DNA of 64,000 bases from CAVTBT01 sp963733065 (GTDB lineage Bacteria > Actinomycetota > Thermoleophilia > Gaiellales > Gaiellaceae). Both the position numbers and the translations under genes were made by a program. This document shows positions 27,420 through 35,905 of the stretch, in pieces. The stretch's first letter is position 1, and every line of letters starts with the position of its first letter. The notes under the pieces are model-generated. The model was not told the origin of the DNA. It saw only the letters and a list, made by a program, of their open reading frames with translations, and ran no database searches. The stretch covers positions 682,001-746,000 of the forward strand of contig CAVTBT010000005.1 of NCBI GenBank assembly GCA_963733065.1, given 5' to 3'.

Positions 27420-28598
27420 CTACCCCGACGGCGAGGCCTGCTGAGCCCAGCGCACGACCGTGTCGCGCTCGGCCTCCGTCATGCCGGTCTGGTTGCCCGG
27501 AGGCATGACGCCCGCGGCCACGACGGTGCGGATGTCTCCGGCGCGGGCCGCGAGCTCGTCCGGATCGTCGAGCGCGACCCCGGCCGGCGCACCGGCGCCC
27601 GTGTGGCACGTGAGGCACCGCTCCTCGACGATCGCCTGCACCTCCGACAGGGCCACGGGAGCGCCGCCCGCCGGCGCCTCCTCGTCGGGCTCGAGCGCGA
27701 CCGCGAGCGCCAGCAGTGCCACCGCGCCGACGACCGGGATCGTCCAGATCGTCCGCCCGGTGTGGCGGAGGTTGAAGAAGAGCCGGGCCCAGGCCGCGAG
27801 CGCCATCAGCGCCAGGAGGACGAGCCAGGCGCGGTCGCGTGCGTACAGGAACGCGGCGTGACCGGCCAGCATCGTCAGCAGCACCGGGAGCGTCAGGTAG
27901 TTGTTGTGGACGGAGCGCCGCTTCGCATCCCGGCCGGGGGCGGGATCCGGCTCGCGGCCGGCCTCCTTCGCGGCGATCAGCTCACGGTGGGCGGGGATGA
28001 TCGAGCGGAAGACGTTCGCCGCCATGATCGTCCCGAGCATGGCGCCCACCTGCAGCCAGGCCGCACGTGGCGCGAAGAGCTCGCTCGCCGCCCACGCCGC
28101 GAGCACGGTCAGACCGGCGAGGGCCGCCGCGACGACGAGCTCGCTGCGCACGAGGTTGAGCAGGGCGTCGTAGACGAGCCACGCGAGCGCCAGCCCGGCC
28201 AGCGACAGCCCGACCGCCTCCCAGTCGCTCAGGTCCGCAACGGCCGGGTCGACGAGGTACGTGTCGGCGTCGAGGTAGTAGAGGACGGTCAGCAGCGCGA
28301 AGCCGGAGAGCCAGGTGGTGTACGCCTCCCACTTGAACCACTCCAGGTGCTCGGGCAGCCGCGGCGGCGCGACCCGGTACTTGTGCACGCGGTAGAAGCC
28401 GCCGCTGTGGATCTCCCACAGCTCGCCGCCGACGCCCGCGGCGGCGTCCTCGGACCGTTTCGGCGGCCGGAGCTTCGAGTCGAGGAGCACGAAGTAGAAC
28501 GACGAGCCGATCCACGCGATCGCGGCGATCACGTGCAGGAAGCGCAGGATCGCGTCGAGCCAGTCGGACCAGTACGGATCGAGGAAGGCGCCGGTCAT
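27420..28598 (-). CDS. puuD: Membrane urate hydroxylase PuuD with C-terminal cytochrome c domain
   Basis: 392 residues. About eight membrane spans (the first is ILRFLHVIAAIAWIGSSFYF) are followed by a cytochrome c part with CLTCH (haem attachment) and a later VMPPGNQTGMT that offers the Met ligand. This fusion is the PuuD urate oxidase, which converts urate to 5-hydroxyisourate using the respiratory chain instead of oxygen as direct acceptor. The ATG overlaps the uraD stop (ATGA). Confidence 0.93.
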   Translation of the reverse strand: MTGAFLDPYWSDWLDAILRFLHVIAAIAWIGSSFYFVLLDSKLRPPKRSEDAAAGVGGELWEIHSGGFYRVHKYRVAPPRLPEHLEWFKWEAYTTWLSGFALLTVLYYLDADTYLVDPAVADLSDWEAVGLSLAGLALAWLVYDALLNLVRSELVVAAALAGLTVLAAWAASELFAPRAAWLQVGAMLGTIMAANVFRSIIPAHRELIAAKEAGREPDPAPGRDAKRRSVHNNYLTLPVLLTMLAGHAAFLYARDRAWLVLLALMALAAWARLFFNLRHTGRTIWTIPVVGAVALLALAVALEPDEEAPAGGAPVALSEVQAIVEERCLTCHTGAGAPAGVALDDPDELAARAGDIRTVVAAGVMPPGNQTGMTEAERDTVVRWAQQASPSG

Positions 28599-29038
28599 AC
28601 CGTGCTCCGCCAACGGTCGACGGCGATCGCGACCAGCTCGTCGAGGCCGGTCGCGAGCTCCGTGTCGGTCGGCCTGTCGATGCGACGCTTCAGCACCTCG
28701 AGGATCTCGCGCCTCGGCCGCCTGTCGACGAAGACGACGAACCGGAAGCCGTGCCGCGCCTCGTACTCGGCATTCAGCCGGGCCAGCTCGGCGAGCACCT
28801 CGGGCGCGTCGTCGGAGCCCTGCTCCGCAGCCGAGCGGGCCGAGAGGCCACGGCGGGCGCCGATCGCCGGGTGCGCGTTGAGGGTCGCGACCTGCTGGTC
28901 GCGCGGCAGCCGCGCGAGCACGTCCCGCGCCGACCCGAGCGGATCCTCGCGTCCCGCGAGCGCGGCGACGAGCTCGGTCCGGCCCTCGAACAGCTCGGCG
29001 AGCTCCTCCCGGCTCAGCTGCCGCGGTAGCTCACGCAC
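28595..29038 (-). CDS. uraD: OHCU decarboxylase (UraD-like)
   Basis: 147 residues. Decarboxylates 2-oxo-4-hydroxy-4-carboxy-5-ureidoimidazoline to S-allantoin. The conserved NAHPAIG carries the catalytic His, and LNAEYEARHGFRFVVFVDRR is the second family block (E-Y-x-x-x-G-F-x-F). The GTG start lies inside the last codons of hiuH (25-base overlap). Order hiuH-uraD-puuD. Confidence 0.9.
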   Translation of the reverse strand: MRELPRQLSREELAELFEGRTELVAALAGREDPLGSARDVLARLPRDQQVATLNAHPAIGARRGLSARSAAEQGSDDAPEVLAELARLNAEYEARHGFRFVVFVDRRPRREILEVLKRRIDRPTDTELATGLDELVAIAVDRWRSTV

Positions 29039-29307
29039 GAGTAGGACGAGACGAGCAGCGGCACGTGGAAGTGGCCCTCGTCGAGCGAGACGGTCAGGGC
29101 GACCTCGCGGAAGAAGGGCGAGGGCGGCCGGAAGAGGAGCGTGTAGTCGCCGGCCTGGAGCCCGTCGGCGAGCTCGCGGACGCGACCGTCGCCGTCGGTC
29201 TCACCCTCGGCCACGAGCCGGCCGTCGCGGCGCAGCTCGACGCGCACGCCGGCGGCGGGGCGGCCGCGCTCTGTGTCGAGCACGTGGGTGGAGAGGCTGG
29301 CGGCCAC
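29014..29307 (-). CDS. hiuH: 5-hydroxyisourate hydrolase (transthyretin-like)
   Basis: 97 residues. STHVLDTERGRPAAGVRV is the TTR opening with the catalytic His. The C-terminus CVSYRGS is the diagnostic YRGS tetrapeptide, and EGHFHVPLLVSSYS forms the core strands. It hydrolyses 5-hydroxyisourate, the PuuD product, to OHCU for UraD. First of the three urate genes; the DMT gene ends 12 bases upstream on the same strand. Confidence 0.95.
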   Translation of the reverse strand: MAASLSTHVLDTERGRPAAGVRVELRRDGRLVAEGETDGDGRVRELADGLQAGDYTLLFRPPSPFFREVALTVSLDEGHFHVPLLVSSYSCVSYRGS

Positions 29308-29319
29308 GCGCGGATCCTC

Positions 29320-29763
29320 CTACTTCCGGAGCATGAGGGCGGTGCCCAGCGCCAGCAGGGCGACGCCGAGCAGCCGCTGCCAGCCGAGGGGCACCTTCTC
29401 GACGCCGAACCAGCCGTACCGGTCGATGAGCGCGCCCATCGCGAGCTGCCCGGCGATGAGCAGCGCGACCACGGCCGCGACGCCGATCCGCGGCGCCGTG
29501 ACCGTGATCGTGAGCACGACGAAGGCGCCGAAGAAGCCGCCGATCCACATCCAGGCGGGCGTGTCGGCCGCGTCCACCACGCCCGCCACCGACTGCCGCA
29601 CGACGAGCAGGACGACGGTCGCGATGAGCGCGGTGAGCACCGATGCGAAGGCAAACGCCTCCAGGGATCCGATCCGCTCGCCGAAGCGGCCCATGACCGC
29701 GACTTGCATCGAGCCGGCGAGGCCGGCGAGCAACGCGAAGACGACGGCGGCGGGGCTGCTCAG
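29320..29763 (-). CDS. YdcZ/DUF606-type small DMT transporter, probable CTG start
   Basis: About 147 residues with four to five hydrophobic spans (FALLAGLAGSMQVAVMG, VLTALIATVVLLVV, VAAVVALLIAGQLAMGALI, LLGVALLALGTALM). The glutamine after the first span and LIDRYGWFG are typical of DUF606. The first ATG (29709) would delete the first span. A CTG at 29763 overlaps the preceding stop as CTGA and gives full family length, so I favour it. The cargo is unknown. Confidence 0.8.
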   Translation of the reverse strand: MSSPAAVVFALLAGLAGSMQVAVMGRFGERIGSLEAFAFASVLTALIATVVLLVVRQSVAGVVDAADTPAWMWIGGFFGAFVVLTITVTAPRIGVAAVVALLIAGQLAMGALIDRYGWFGVEKVPLGWQRLLGVALLALGTALMLRK

Positions 29764-30125
29764 CTCTCTGGCGCCGACTCGTCGCGCTGGTAGAGCGAGA
29801 ACGCGTTGCCCTCGGTGTCGGTGCAGCGCGCGAACCAGCCGATGTGCGGGATCGCCTGCTTGTCGTCGGCCTTCCCGCCGAGCTCCCGGACCTTGGCCAC
29901 GGACTCGTCGATGTCGTCGGTGTCGAAGTAGACGATCGGTCCCTTCTCGCCGGCCATCGGCGGGTACACGGCACCGCCCTGATCGTCGCCGGTCTGCACC
30001 ATGTAGTACTCGAAGTCCGGCATCGCGGAGTCTCCGAACTCCCAACCGAAGACGCCACTCCAGAAGCCCTTCGCCCGCGTCGTGTCCTCCGCGGGCAGCT
30101 CGAAATGCACGAGCTTTCCAGCCAT
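29760..30125 (-). CDS. VOC family protein
   Basis: 121 residues. KLVHFELPAEDTTRAKGFWS and FDTDDIDESVAKVRELGGK mark the two-beta-alpha VOC fold, ending TDTEGNAFSLYQRDE. This branch is annotated widely as 27 kDa-antigen-like or glyoxalase-like without known substrate. ATG start. First gene of the run into the transporter and urate genes, divergent from the EthD gene 69 bases away. Confidence 0.88.
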   Translation of the reverse strand: MAGKLVHFELPAEDTTRAKGFWSGVFGWEFGDSAMPDFEYYMVQTGDDQGGAVYPPMAGEKGPIVYFDTDDIDESVAKVRELGGKADDKQAIPHIGWFARCTDTEGNAFSLYQRDESAPES

Positions 30126-30194
30126 TGGTCACCTCCGTTCGTGGACTATCGGAAGCTATACGCTCCCGCGCGTCCCCGGCCGAAGGAGTCGCCC

Positions 30195-30473
30195 GTGATC
30201 CGCGTCGTCATCGTCTACGAGCAGGAGCCCGAGCCCGGTCGCTACGAGCAGCACGCCGAGCTCTGCCGTCGCGTGGAGGGCGGCGCCTTCCGCCACGGCC
30301 AGGTGTTCGGCGCGCCGTTCGGCGACCCGAAGTTCGCGTACTACGCCGAGTGGGAGTTCCCGGACCTCGACGCCTTCAAGGCGGCGTCGCGGACGCCCGA
30401 GTTCGCCGAGACGGGCAAGGACGCGATGGCGCTGGACGTGCCGTTCCACGTGTTCTTCGTCGACGTCGCCTGA
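30195..30473 (+). CDS. EthD-domain-like small protein
   Basis: 92 residues, a dimeric alpha-beta barrel size. VIRVVIVYEQEPEPGRYEQH and the repeated A-Y-Y-A-E-W-E-F/F-K-A-A-S-R-T-P-E-F pattern match EthD/ferredoxin-like fold proteins. GTG start with AAGGAG six bases upstream. Its last base shares TGATG with the enoyl-CoA hydratase start, so the two are coupled. EthD proteins are accessory to oxidative degradation; function here is inferred only. Confidence 0.8.
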   Translation: MIRVVIVYEQEPEPGRYEQHAELCRRVEGGAFRHGQVFGAPFGDPKFAYYAEWEFPDLDAFKAASRTPEFAETGKDAMALDVPFHVFFVDVA

Positions 30474-31282
30474 TGCCCGAGCCGACGCATCCGCGCCCGG
30501 TCGACCCGGCCGAGCTCGGCTTCGAGGCGATCGTCTACGAGAAGGCGCCGCCGCGGGCCACGATCACGCTCAACCGACCCGAGGTGCTGAACGCCTTCGA
30601 CTTCCGCATGCTCCGCGAGATCGCGCGCGCGTGCGAGGACGCCAGCTGGGACGACGAGATCCGCGTCGTCGTCGTGACCGGCACCGGCCGTGCGTTCTGC
30701 GTCGGCGCCGACCTCCGCAGCTGGGGGGACGACTACCTCGGACGGCCGCAGGAGTACTGGAAGTGGTTCGGCGCGTTCAAGGACATGCACGACCGACTGC
30801 GCGAGATCGGCAAGCCGACGCTGGCGCGGGTCAACGGCATCGCCGTCGGCGGCGGCAACGAGCTGCAGATGGCGTGCGACCTGGCGCTCATGGCCGACGA
30901 CGCCTTCATCCGCCACGTCGGTCTCGAGCACGGCTCGGTGCCGGCCGGCGGGGCGACGCAGTGGCTGCCGATCATGGTCGGCGAGCGCCGCGCCCGGGAG
31001 ATCGTGCTGCTCTGCGAGGAGATCCCAGCCGCGCAGGCCGCCGAGTGGGGTCTCGTCAACCGCGCCGTCTCGGCCGCCGAGCTGGACGCGCTCGTCGACG
31101 AGTGGGTCGAGAAGCTCGCGCGCAAGCTGCCGCAGACGACCCGCTACGCCAAGCAGCAGCTCAACTGGTGGCGCGACGTGTCCTGGCACGAGACCGTCGG
31201 GCACGCCCGCGACTGGCTCGCGCTGTCGATGCTGAACGACGAGACGCAGGACGCGGTGCGGCGGTTTCTCGACCGCCGTTAG
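30473..31282 (+). CDS. Enoyl-CoA hydratase/isomerase family protein
   Basis: 269 residues of crotonase fold. TLNRPEVLNAFDFRML opens the CoA site. The oxyanion-hole segments are GRAFCVGADLRSW and NGIAVGGGNELQMACDLALM. The position of the first catalytic Glu reads EHGSVPAGGATQWLP. The C-terminal half has several Trp residues. Coupled to the EthD gene and followed ten bases later by a PaaG-like gene, so it likely works on a cyclic or aromatic-derived CoA ester. Confidence 0.9.
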   Translation: MPEPTHPRPVDPAELGFEAIVYEKAPPRATITLNRPEVLNAFDFRMLREIARACEDASWDDEIRVVVVTGTGRAFCVGADLRSWGDDYLGRPQEYWKWFGAFKDMHDRLREIGKPTLARVNGIAVGGGNELQMACDLALMADDAFIRHVGLEHGSVPAGGATQWLPIMVGERRAREIVLLCEEIPAAQAAEWGLVNRAVSAAELDALVDEWVEKLARKLPQTTRYAKQQLNWWRDVSWHETVGHARDWLALSMLNDETQDAVRRFLDRR

Positions 31283-31291
31283 GGTCTCGGC

Positions 31292-32068
31292 ATGGCCGAC
31301 GAGGTGCTGACCGCTCGCGAGGGGGCGGTGCTGACGATCATGCTCAACCGGCCCGACGTCTACAACGCCCTGAACGCCGACGTGCACGCCGCGCTCAACG
31401 CTGTGCTGACCGGTGAGGCCGCGTCGCCCGAGGTGCGCGCGGTGGTCATCACGGGCGCAGGCAAGGGCTTCTGCGCGGGTCAGGACCTGCGCGAGTTCCA
31501 GGGGTCGTCGATCGACATCGGCGAGCGCCTGGAGGCGACGTACCATCCGAACATCCGCGCCATCCGCGTGCTCGAGAAGCCGGTGATCGCGGCGGTGAAC
31601 GGGCCGGCAGCCGGAGCCGGGCTCTCGCTCGCCTGCGCGTGCGACCTCCGGATCGCATCGGATGCCGCGACGTTCGTCCCGGGGTTCGTCGGTATCGGGC
31701 TCGTTCCGGACTCGGGCGGCACGCTGTTCATCCACCGCCTGCTCGGCTACGCGAGGGCGTTCGAGTGGATGTGCACGAACCGGCGCCTCGCGGCCGCCGA
31801 GGCGCTTGCCTGGGGCCTCGTGTCGGAGGTCGTCCCCGCGGACGGGTTCGCGGCCCGTGTCGCCGAGCTGGCCGGGACGTGGGCGGCGCTGCCGACGAAG
31901 GCCGTTGCAGGGACGAAGCAGCTCTTCGACCACGCCGCCACGGCGTCGCTCGAAGAGCAATTGGCGCTCGAGGCTGAGCTGCAGCAGGCTGCGACGGAGA
32001 GCGCGGACTTCGTCGAGGGCGTCGCGGCGTTCCTCGAGAAGCGCGCCCCGCGCTTCACCGGCAACTGA
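31292..32068 (+). CDS. paaG: PaaG-like enoyl-CoA isomerase/hydratase
   Basis: 258 residues, crotonase family. GKGFCAGQDLREF with NGPAAGAGLSLACACDLRIA forms the oxyanion hole. VGIGLVPDSGGTLFIHRLLG has Asp at the position used by PaaG-type isomerases, and the end EGVAAFLEKRAPRFTGN is close to PaaG. PaaG turns the ring-epoxide CoA into oxepin-CoA in phenylacetate breakdown. The paaABCD genes are 10 kb away in this window, which supports the call but does not prove it. Confidence 0.85.
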   Translation: MADEVLTAREGAVLTIMLNRPDVYNALNADVHAALNAVLTGEAASPEVRAVVITGAGKGFCAGQDLREFQGSSIDIGERLEATYHPNIRAIRVLEKPVIAAVNGPAAGAGLSLACACDLRIASDAATFVPGFVGIGLVPDSGGTLFIHRLLGYARAFEWMCTNRRLAAAEALAWGLVSEVVPADGFAARVAELAGTWAALPTKAVAGTKQLFDHAATASLEEQLALEAELQQAATESADFVEGVAAFLEKRAPRFTGN

Positions 32069-32113
32069 GCGTCCGGCACGTCACGAGCCCGGACGGCCGC
32101 GTCCGCCGATGGG

Positions 32114-33160
32114 TCACGGCTCGCGGAGGTCGAGCGCCTCGCGCAGGCGGGCGAGCACCGCGTCCGCGATGAGGTCGCCGCCCGGCCGTTCGAAGTGGAC
32201 GCCGTCGTCGCGGCGGACGCGCACGAGCGCGCCGCGGTCGTCGGTCAGGTACTCGGCGTACCCGCCGTCGGGCCCGGCGAACATCGTGTACGTGTCGACG
32301 AACTCGACGCGTCCCGGGCGCTCGCGCGCGGCCGCGTGGACGATGCCGTTGATGAGCTCGAAGCGCCTCGTCTGCTCCTCGTCGCCGGTCAGCGGCAGGC
32401 CTATCCAGACGAGCAGCGCCCGCCGCGACACGAGGTCCATCACCGCCTCGACGCGGCGGCGGTACTCCGCGATCCAGGTCGGGCTGCCGAAGCTGCCGGT
32501 CGTGACGCCCTCGGGGACGCCGCTCACGAAGTCGTGGTCGTCGTTGCCGCCGAAGCCCAGCACGACGACGTCGGGCCTGCTCTGCTCGAGCTCGCGGCGG
32601 ATGTGGCGGTACCAGTCGAAGACGTCCGGGCGGGCGAGCCCGGTGGAGATCCGGCCGTCCACCGGCGCAACCGAGCGCACCACGCCGGTCGCCTCCGCGG
32701 CGCGAATGATCGACTCCCCGGGGGTCACCACGAGCGAGTCGCCCGCAACCCAGAGGCGGGCGCGGTCCTGCGGCGTGAACACGGGCCGGTCGCGCGGCGG
32801 CTCGGCCGGCGGCGGAGGCACCGCCGCCTCCTCGACGAAGGCCGTGCCTTCCCGGAGCCGGTCCTCGTCGTCGCGCCCGACGGCGCCCTCGAGCGCCGCC
32901 CGCGGCCGGTCGAGGAGCATGACGCCGCTGAACCACGCGAGCGGCCGGGTCAGCGCGAGCGAGACGTCGCGCTCCCAGCCCGGCTCGCGGATCTCGGCCG
33001 AGCGCCGCAGCCCTTGCGCGTTCAACAGCGTCCCGAGCACGAGCGCCACCAGCACGACGACCATCACGTGCCCCGCGGCGAGCGGCCGCCGGCGTTGGCC
33101 CTCGGGCTCACGCGGCGGGTCCACCGGGGGCTGTCGCGGGGGAGCGGTCGACGTCGCCAT
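32114..33160 (-). CDS. Membrane-anchored SGNH hydrolase (DUF459-like)
   Basis: 348 residues. A Pro-rich cytoplasmic start is followed by one span (VMVVVLVALVLGTLLNAQGL). The outside SGNH domain has block I AGDSLVVTPGE (catalytic Ser), block III FGGNDDHDF and block V with DGVHFERPGG (Asp/His). It overlaps the acyltransferase stop (ATGA). MBOAT plus SGNH pairs usually add or move acyl groups on cell-surface polymers or glycans, which I infer here. Confidence 0.88.
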   Translation of the reverse strand: MATSTAPPRQPPVDPPREPEGQRRRPLAAGHVMVVVLVALVLGTLLNAQGLRRSAEIREPGWERDVSLALTRPLAWFSGVMLLDRPRAALEGAVGRDDEDRLREGTAFVEEAAVPPPPAEPPRDRPVFTPQDRARLWVAGDSLVVTPGESIIRAAEATGVVRSVAPVDGRISTGLARPDVFDWYRHIRRELEQSRPDVVVLGFGGNDDHDFVSGVPEGVTTGSFGSPTWIAEYRRRVEAVMDLVSRRALLVWIGLPLTGDEEQTRRFELINGIVHAAARERPGRVEFVDTYTMFAGPDGGYAEYLTDDRGALVRVRRDDGVHFERPGGDLIADAVLARLREALDLREP

Positions 33161-34588
33161 CAGAACTGGAAGTAGATGAAGGGCGCGACGCCCTCCGGCC
33201 CGAGGGCGCCGACGACGGTGAGCGCGACGGCGAGGGAGGCTCCCTGCGCGACGGGCGAGAGCCGCGAGAAGCCCGCCATCAGCCGGCCGAACACGTCGGT
33301 CGGGACGTACTGCCCGCCGATGCCGACGGCGATCGCGAGCAACACGCCGGCCGTGACGAGCTCCGGCCCCTCGCCCCAGCCGGTGAGGATCCGCCCGAGC
33401 AGCTCGAACGCGTCGCCGACCGAGTCGGCCCGGAAGAACACCCAGCCGAGGCAGACGAGATGGAACGTCGCGAGCCGCCGCCAGGCGCGTCCTCCGAGGC
33501 CGGGGGACGCGACCGTGACGCCGCGGCCCTTGCGCCGCTCGTCCCACCAGTGCTCGCCGACGAGCGCGAGGCCCCACATGCCGCCCCAGAACAGAAACGT
33601 CCAGCCGGCGCCGTGCCACAGCCCGCCGAGCAGCATCACGATCATGAGGTTGCGGTACGTGATCAGGTCGCCCCGCCGGTTGCCGCCGAGCGGGATGTAG
33701 AGGTAGTCGCGGAGCCAGCGCGAGAGCGTGATGTGCCAGCGCCGCCAGAAGTCCCGCGGCGAGGTCGCGGTGTACGGGTTGTCGAAGTTCTGCGGGAACT
33801 GGAACCCGAGCAGCAGCGCGACGCCGATGGCGATGTTCGTGTAGCCGCAGAAGTCGGCGAAGATCTGGACGGCGTACGCGTAGACGCCGACGAGCGCGTC
33901 GAGTGCCGAGTACCGCTCGGGCGTGCCGAAGACGTCGTCCACGATCGCCTCCGCGAGATACGTGGCGATGACGACCTTCAGGAAGAGGCCGCTCGCGATC
34001 AGGAAGAAGGCACGGCTCGCGTCGACGCGCCGCGGGTCGCGCGGCGAGCGGAACTGCGGCACGAGCTCGCGGGCACGCACGATCGGGCCGGCGACGAGGT
34101 GCGGGAAGAACGAGAGGAAGACCGCGAACTTCGACGAGCGTGGTCGGCGCGAAGTCGCCGCGGTAGACGTCGATCACGTAGCTCAGCGCCATGAAGCTGA
34201 AGAACGAGATCCCGACCGGCAGCAGCGCGCCGACGAGCGTGGGCGAGACGTGGACGCCGACGTCCGCGAGCGCGTTCTGGAACGACGTCGCGAAGAAGTC
34301 GTAGTACTTGAACGCGACGAGGATCCCGAGGTTGAAGGCGACCGCCGTCGCGAGGAGGAGCTTCCTGGCCTGGCCGGCCCGCGTCCGGTGCACGGCCACG
34401 GCGAGCACCTGGTTGACGACGGTCGAGCCGGCGAGGAGGAAGCAGAAGCGCCAGTCCCACCAGCCGTAGAAGACGTAGCTGGCGGCGAGCATGAACAGTC
34501 GCCACGCCGGCTGGTTCCGCATCAGCAGCCAGCTCGCGGGGAGCACGAGCAGGAAGAAGATCGCGAAGGTCGCGGTCGGGAACAGCAC
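33160..34588 (-). CDS. MBOAT-family O-acyltransferase (AlgI-like), frame broken
   Basis: Two frames make one protein of about 475 residues. The N-terminal spans (VLFPTATFAIFFLLVLPASW) end with SYVIDVYRGDFAPTTLV. The rest, from FAVFLSFFPHLVAGPIVRAR, carries FADFCGYTNIAIG, the invariant His in LLGGLWHGAGWTF and SRWLRDYLYIPLGGN. Removing one base near 34130-34136 joins them as LVKFAVF. Start GTG 34588 is proposed; TTG 34600 is possible. It transfers acyl groups across the membrane to an extracellular acceptor with the SGNH partner. Confidence 0.88.
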
Positions 34589-34646
34589 GGTGGGCGACAA
34601 CCATGCCAGCGGCCCGCCGACCCCGCAAAGGCTACGGTCCGCGCGG

Positions 34647-35615
34647 ATGGGCCCGATCGAGACGGTCGACTACCACACGGGCGGCGAGCCCTTCCGCATC
34701 GTCACCGGCGGTGTCGAGTCACCCGGCGGCGCCACCCTGCTCGAGCGCCGCCGCGACGCCGCCGAGCGGCTCGATGCGGTGAGGGCGCTCCTCGTCAACG
34801 AGCCCCGTGGCCACGCAGACATGTACGGCTGCTTCGTCGTCCCGCCGGAGGACGACGGCGCCGACCTCGGTGTCGTGTTCTTCCACAACGCCGGCTACTC
34901 GACGGCCTGCGGCCACGGCACGATCGCGCTCGTCACGTGGGCGATCGACGAGGGCCTCGTGGCGGCGGAGGAGCCAGAGACCCGCGTCGTCGTCGATGTC
35001 CCTTCCGGGCGCCTCGACACCGTCGCCCGGGTCGAGGCGGGGCGCGTCCGCTCCGTCCGCTTCCGCAACGTGCCGTCGTTCGTCTGGCGGCGAGGGCTGG
35101 AGGCCGGCGGCCGCACGGTCGACGTCGCGTTCGGCGGCGCCTTCTACGCGTCGCTCTCCGAGCGCGTCGAGCCGCGCGAGCTCGGCCGCCTGATCGAGCT
35201 CGGCCGCGCGATCAAAGCCGACCTCGAGGCGTCTCACGAGATCGTCCATCCGCTCGAGCCCGAGCTGCGCGACGTCTACGGCGTGATCGCGTGGCAGGAG
35301 GAGGGGGAGCGGCCGCTCGCACAGCGGAACGTCACGGTGTTCGCGGACGGCGAGGTCGACCGCTCGCCTTGCGGCAGCGGCACGTCGGCGCGCCTGGCGC
35401 TGCTCTTCGCCGAGGGCCGGCTCGGGCTCGGCGACCCGCTTCGGCACGTCTCGATCGTCGGTTCCGAGTTCACCGGCACGGTCGTTGCCGAGACGGAGGT
35501 GGCCGGCCTGCCGGCGGTCGTCACCGAGGTCGAAGGCAGCGCCCACCGCACGGGACGCCACGTCTTCGAGCTCGACCCCGACGACCCTGTCGGCACCGGC
35601 TTCCTGCTTCGCTAG
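34647..35615 (+). CDS. Proline racemase / hydroxyproline epimerase family enzyme
   Basis: 322 residues, full family length. Both catalytic cysteines are present: C88 in STACGHGTIA and C242 in SPCGSGTSA. Cys/Cys is the pattern of proline racemases and 4-hydroxyproline epimerases; dehydratases usually replace one. ETVDYHTGGEPFRIV is the conserved start. ATG start, divergent from the MBOAT gene with about 58 bases between. Whether it acts on proline or hydroxyproline cannot be told. Confidence 0.9.
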   Translation: MGPIETVDYHTGGEPFRIVTGGVESPGGATLLERRRDAAERLDAVRALLVNEPRGHADMYGCFVVPPEDDGADLGVVFFHNAGYSTACGHGTIALVTWAIDEGLVAAEEPETRVVVDVPSGRLDTVARVEAGRVRSVRFRNVPSFVWRRGLEAGGRTVDVAFGGAFYASLSERVEPRELGRLIELGRAIKADLEASHEIVHPLEPELRDVYGVIAWQEEGERPLAQRNVTVFADGEVDRSPCGSGTSARLALLFAEGRLGLGDPLRHVSIVGSEFTGTVVAETEVAGLPAVVTEVEGSAHRTGRHVFELDPDDPVGTGFLLR

Positions 35616-35670
35616 GAGGGTTTGGCGGAACGTCGCCCGACGGCACAGCTGGATGTTTCGCGAGAGCCTC

Positions 35671-35895
35671 CTAAGAGTGCTCGGCGATCGCCCGCAGGAT
35701 GTCGTACGGCTGCGGGAGGCGGCCCGCGTCGTTCCGCGAGAAGATGAGCCGGCCGTCGGCGAAGACGTCGAACTGCGAGGTCTCCCCGTCCACCGCGACC
35801 GCGGGGTGACCCGCGTCGGTCAGCGCCGCTGCGAGCTTCGCCGCCTTCCGGTCGAAGCCCTTGCACGTCGGGCAATGGCGGATCTCGACCTCCAC
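35671..35895 (-). CDS. Rdx/SelW-like thioredoxin-fold protein, CxxC form
   Basis: 74 residues. VEVEIRHCPTCKGFDRKAAK has the redox motif C8-P-T-C11 on the first strand-helix turn, as in the SelW/SelT/Rdx family; FDVFADGRLIFSR is the conserved second half. The GTG start lies 10 bases after the stop of the neighbouring paralogue and has the same upstream sequence. It is 55% identical (41 of 74) to that neighbour without gaps, the key difference being Cys at position 11 where the neighbour has TGA. Probably a thiol-redox protein. Confidence 0.85.
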   Translation of the reverse strand: MEVEIRHCPTCKGFDRKAAKLAAALTDAGHPAVAVDGETSQFDVFADGRLIFSRNDAGRLPQPYDILRAIAEHS

Positions 35896-35905
35896 GTTGC
35901 CGAAT

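Noticed and set aside
32114..34600. Single 828-codon frame suggesting an acyltransferase-SGNH fusion
   Set aside because: The middle third does not resemble either family; the real MBOAT core is in another frame. The fusion is produced by the one-base shift near 34133.
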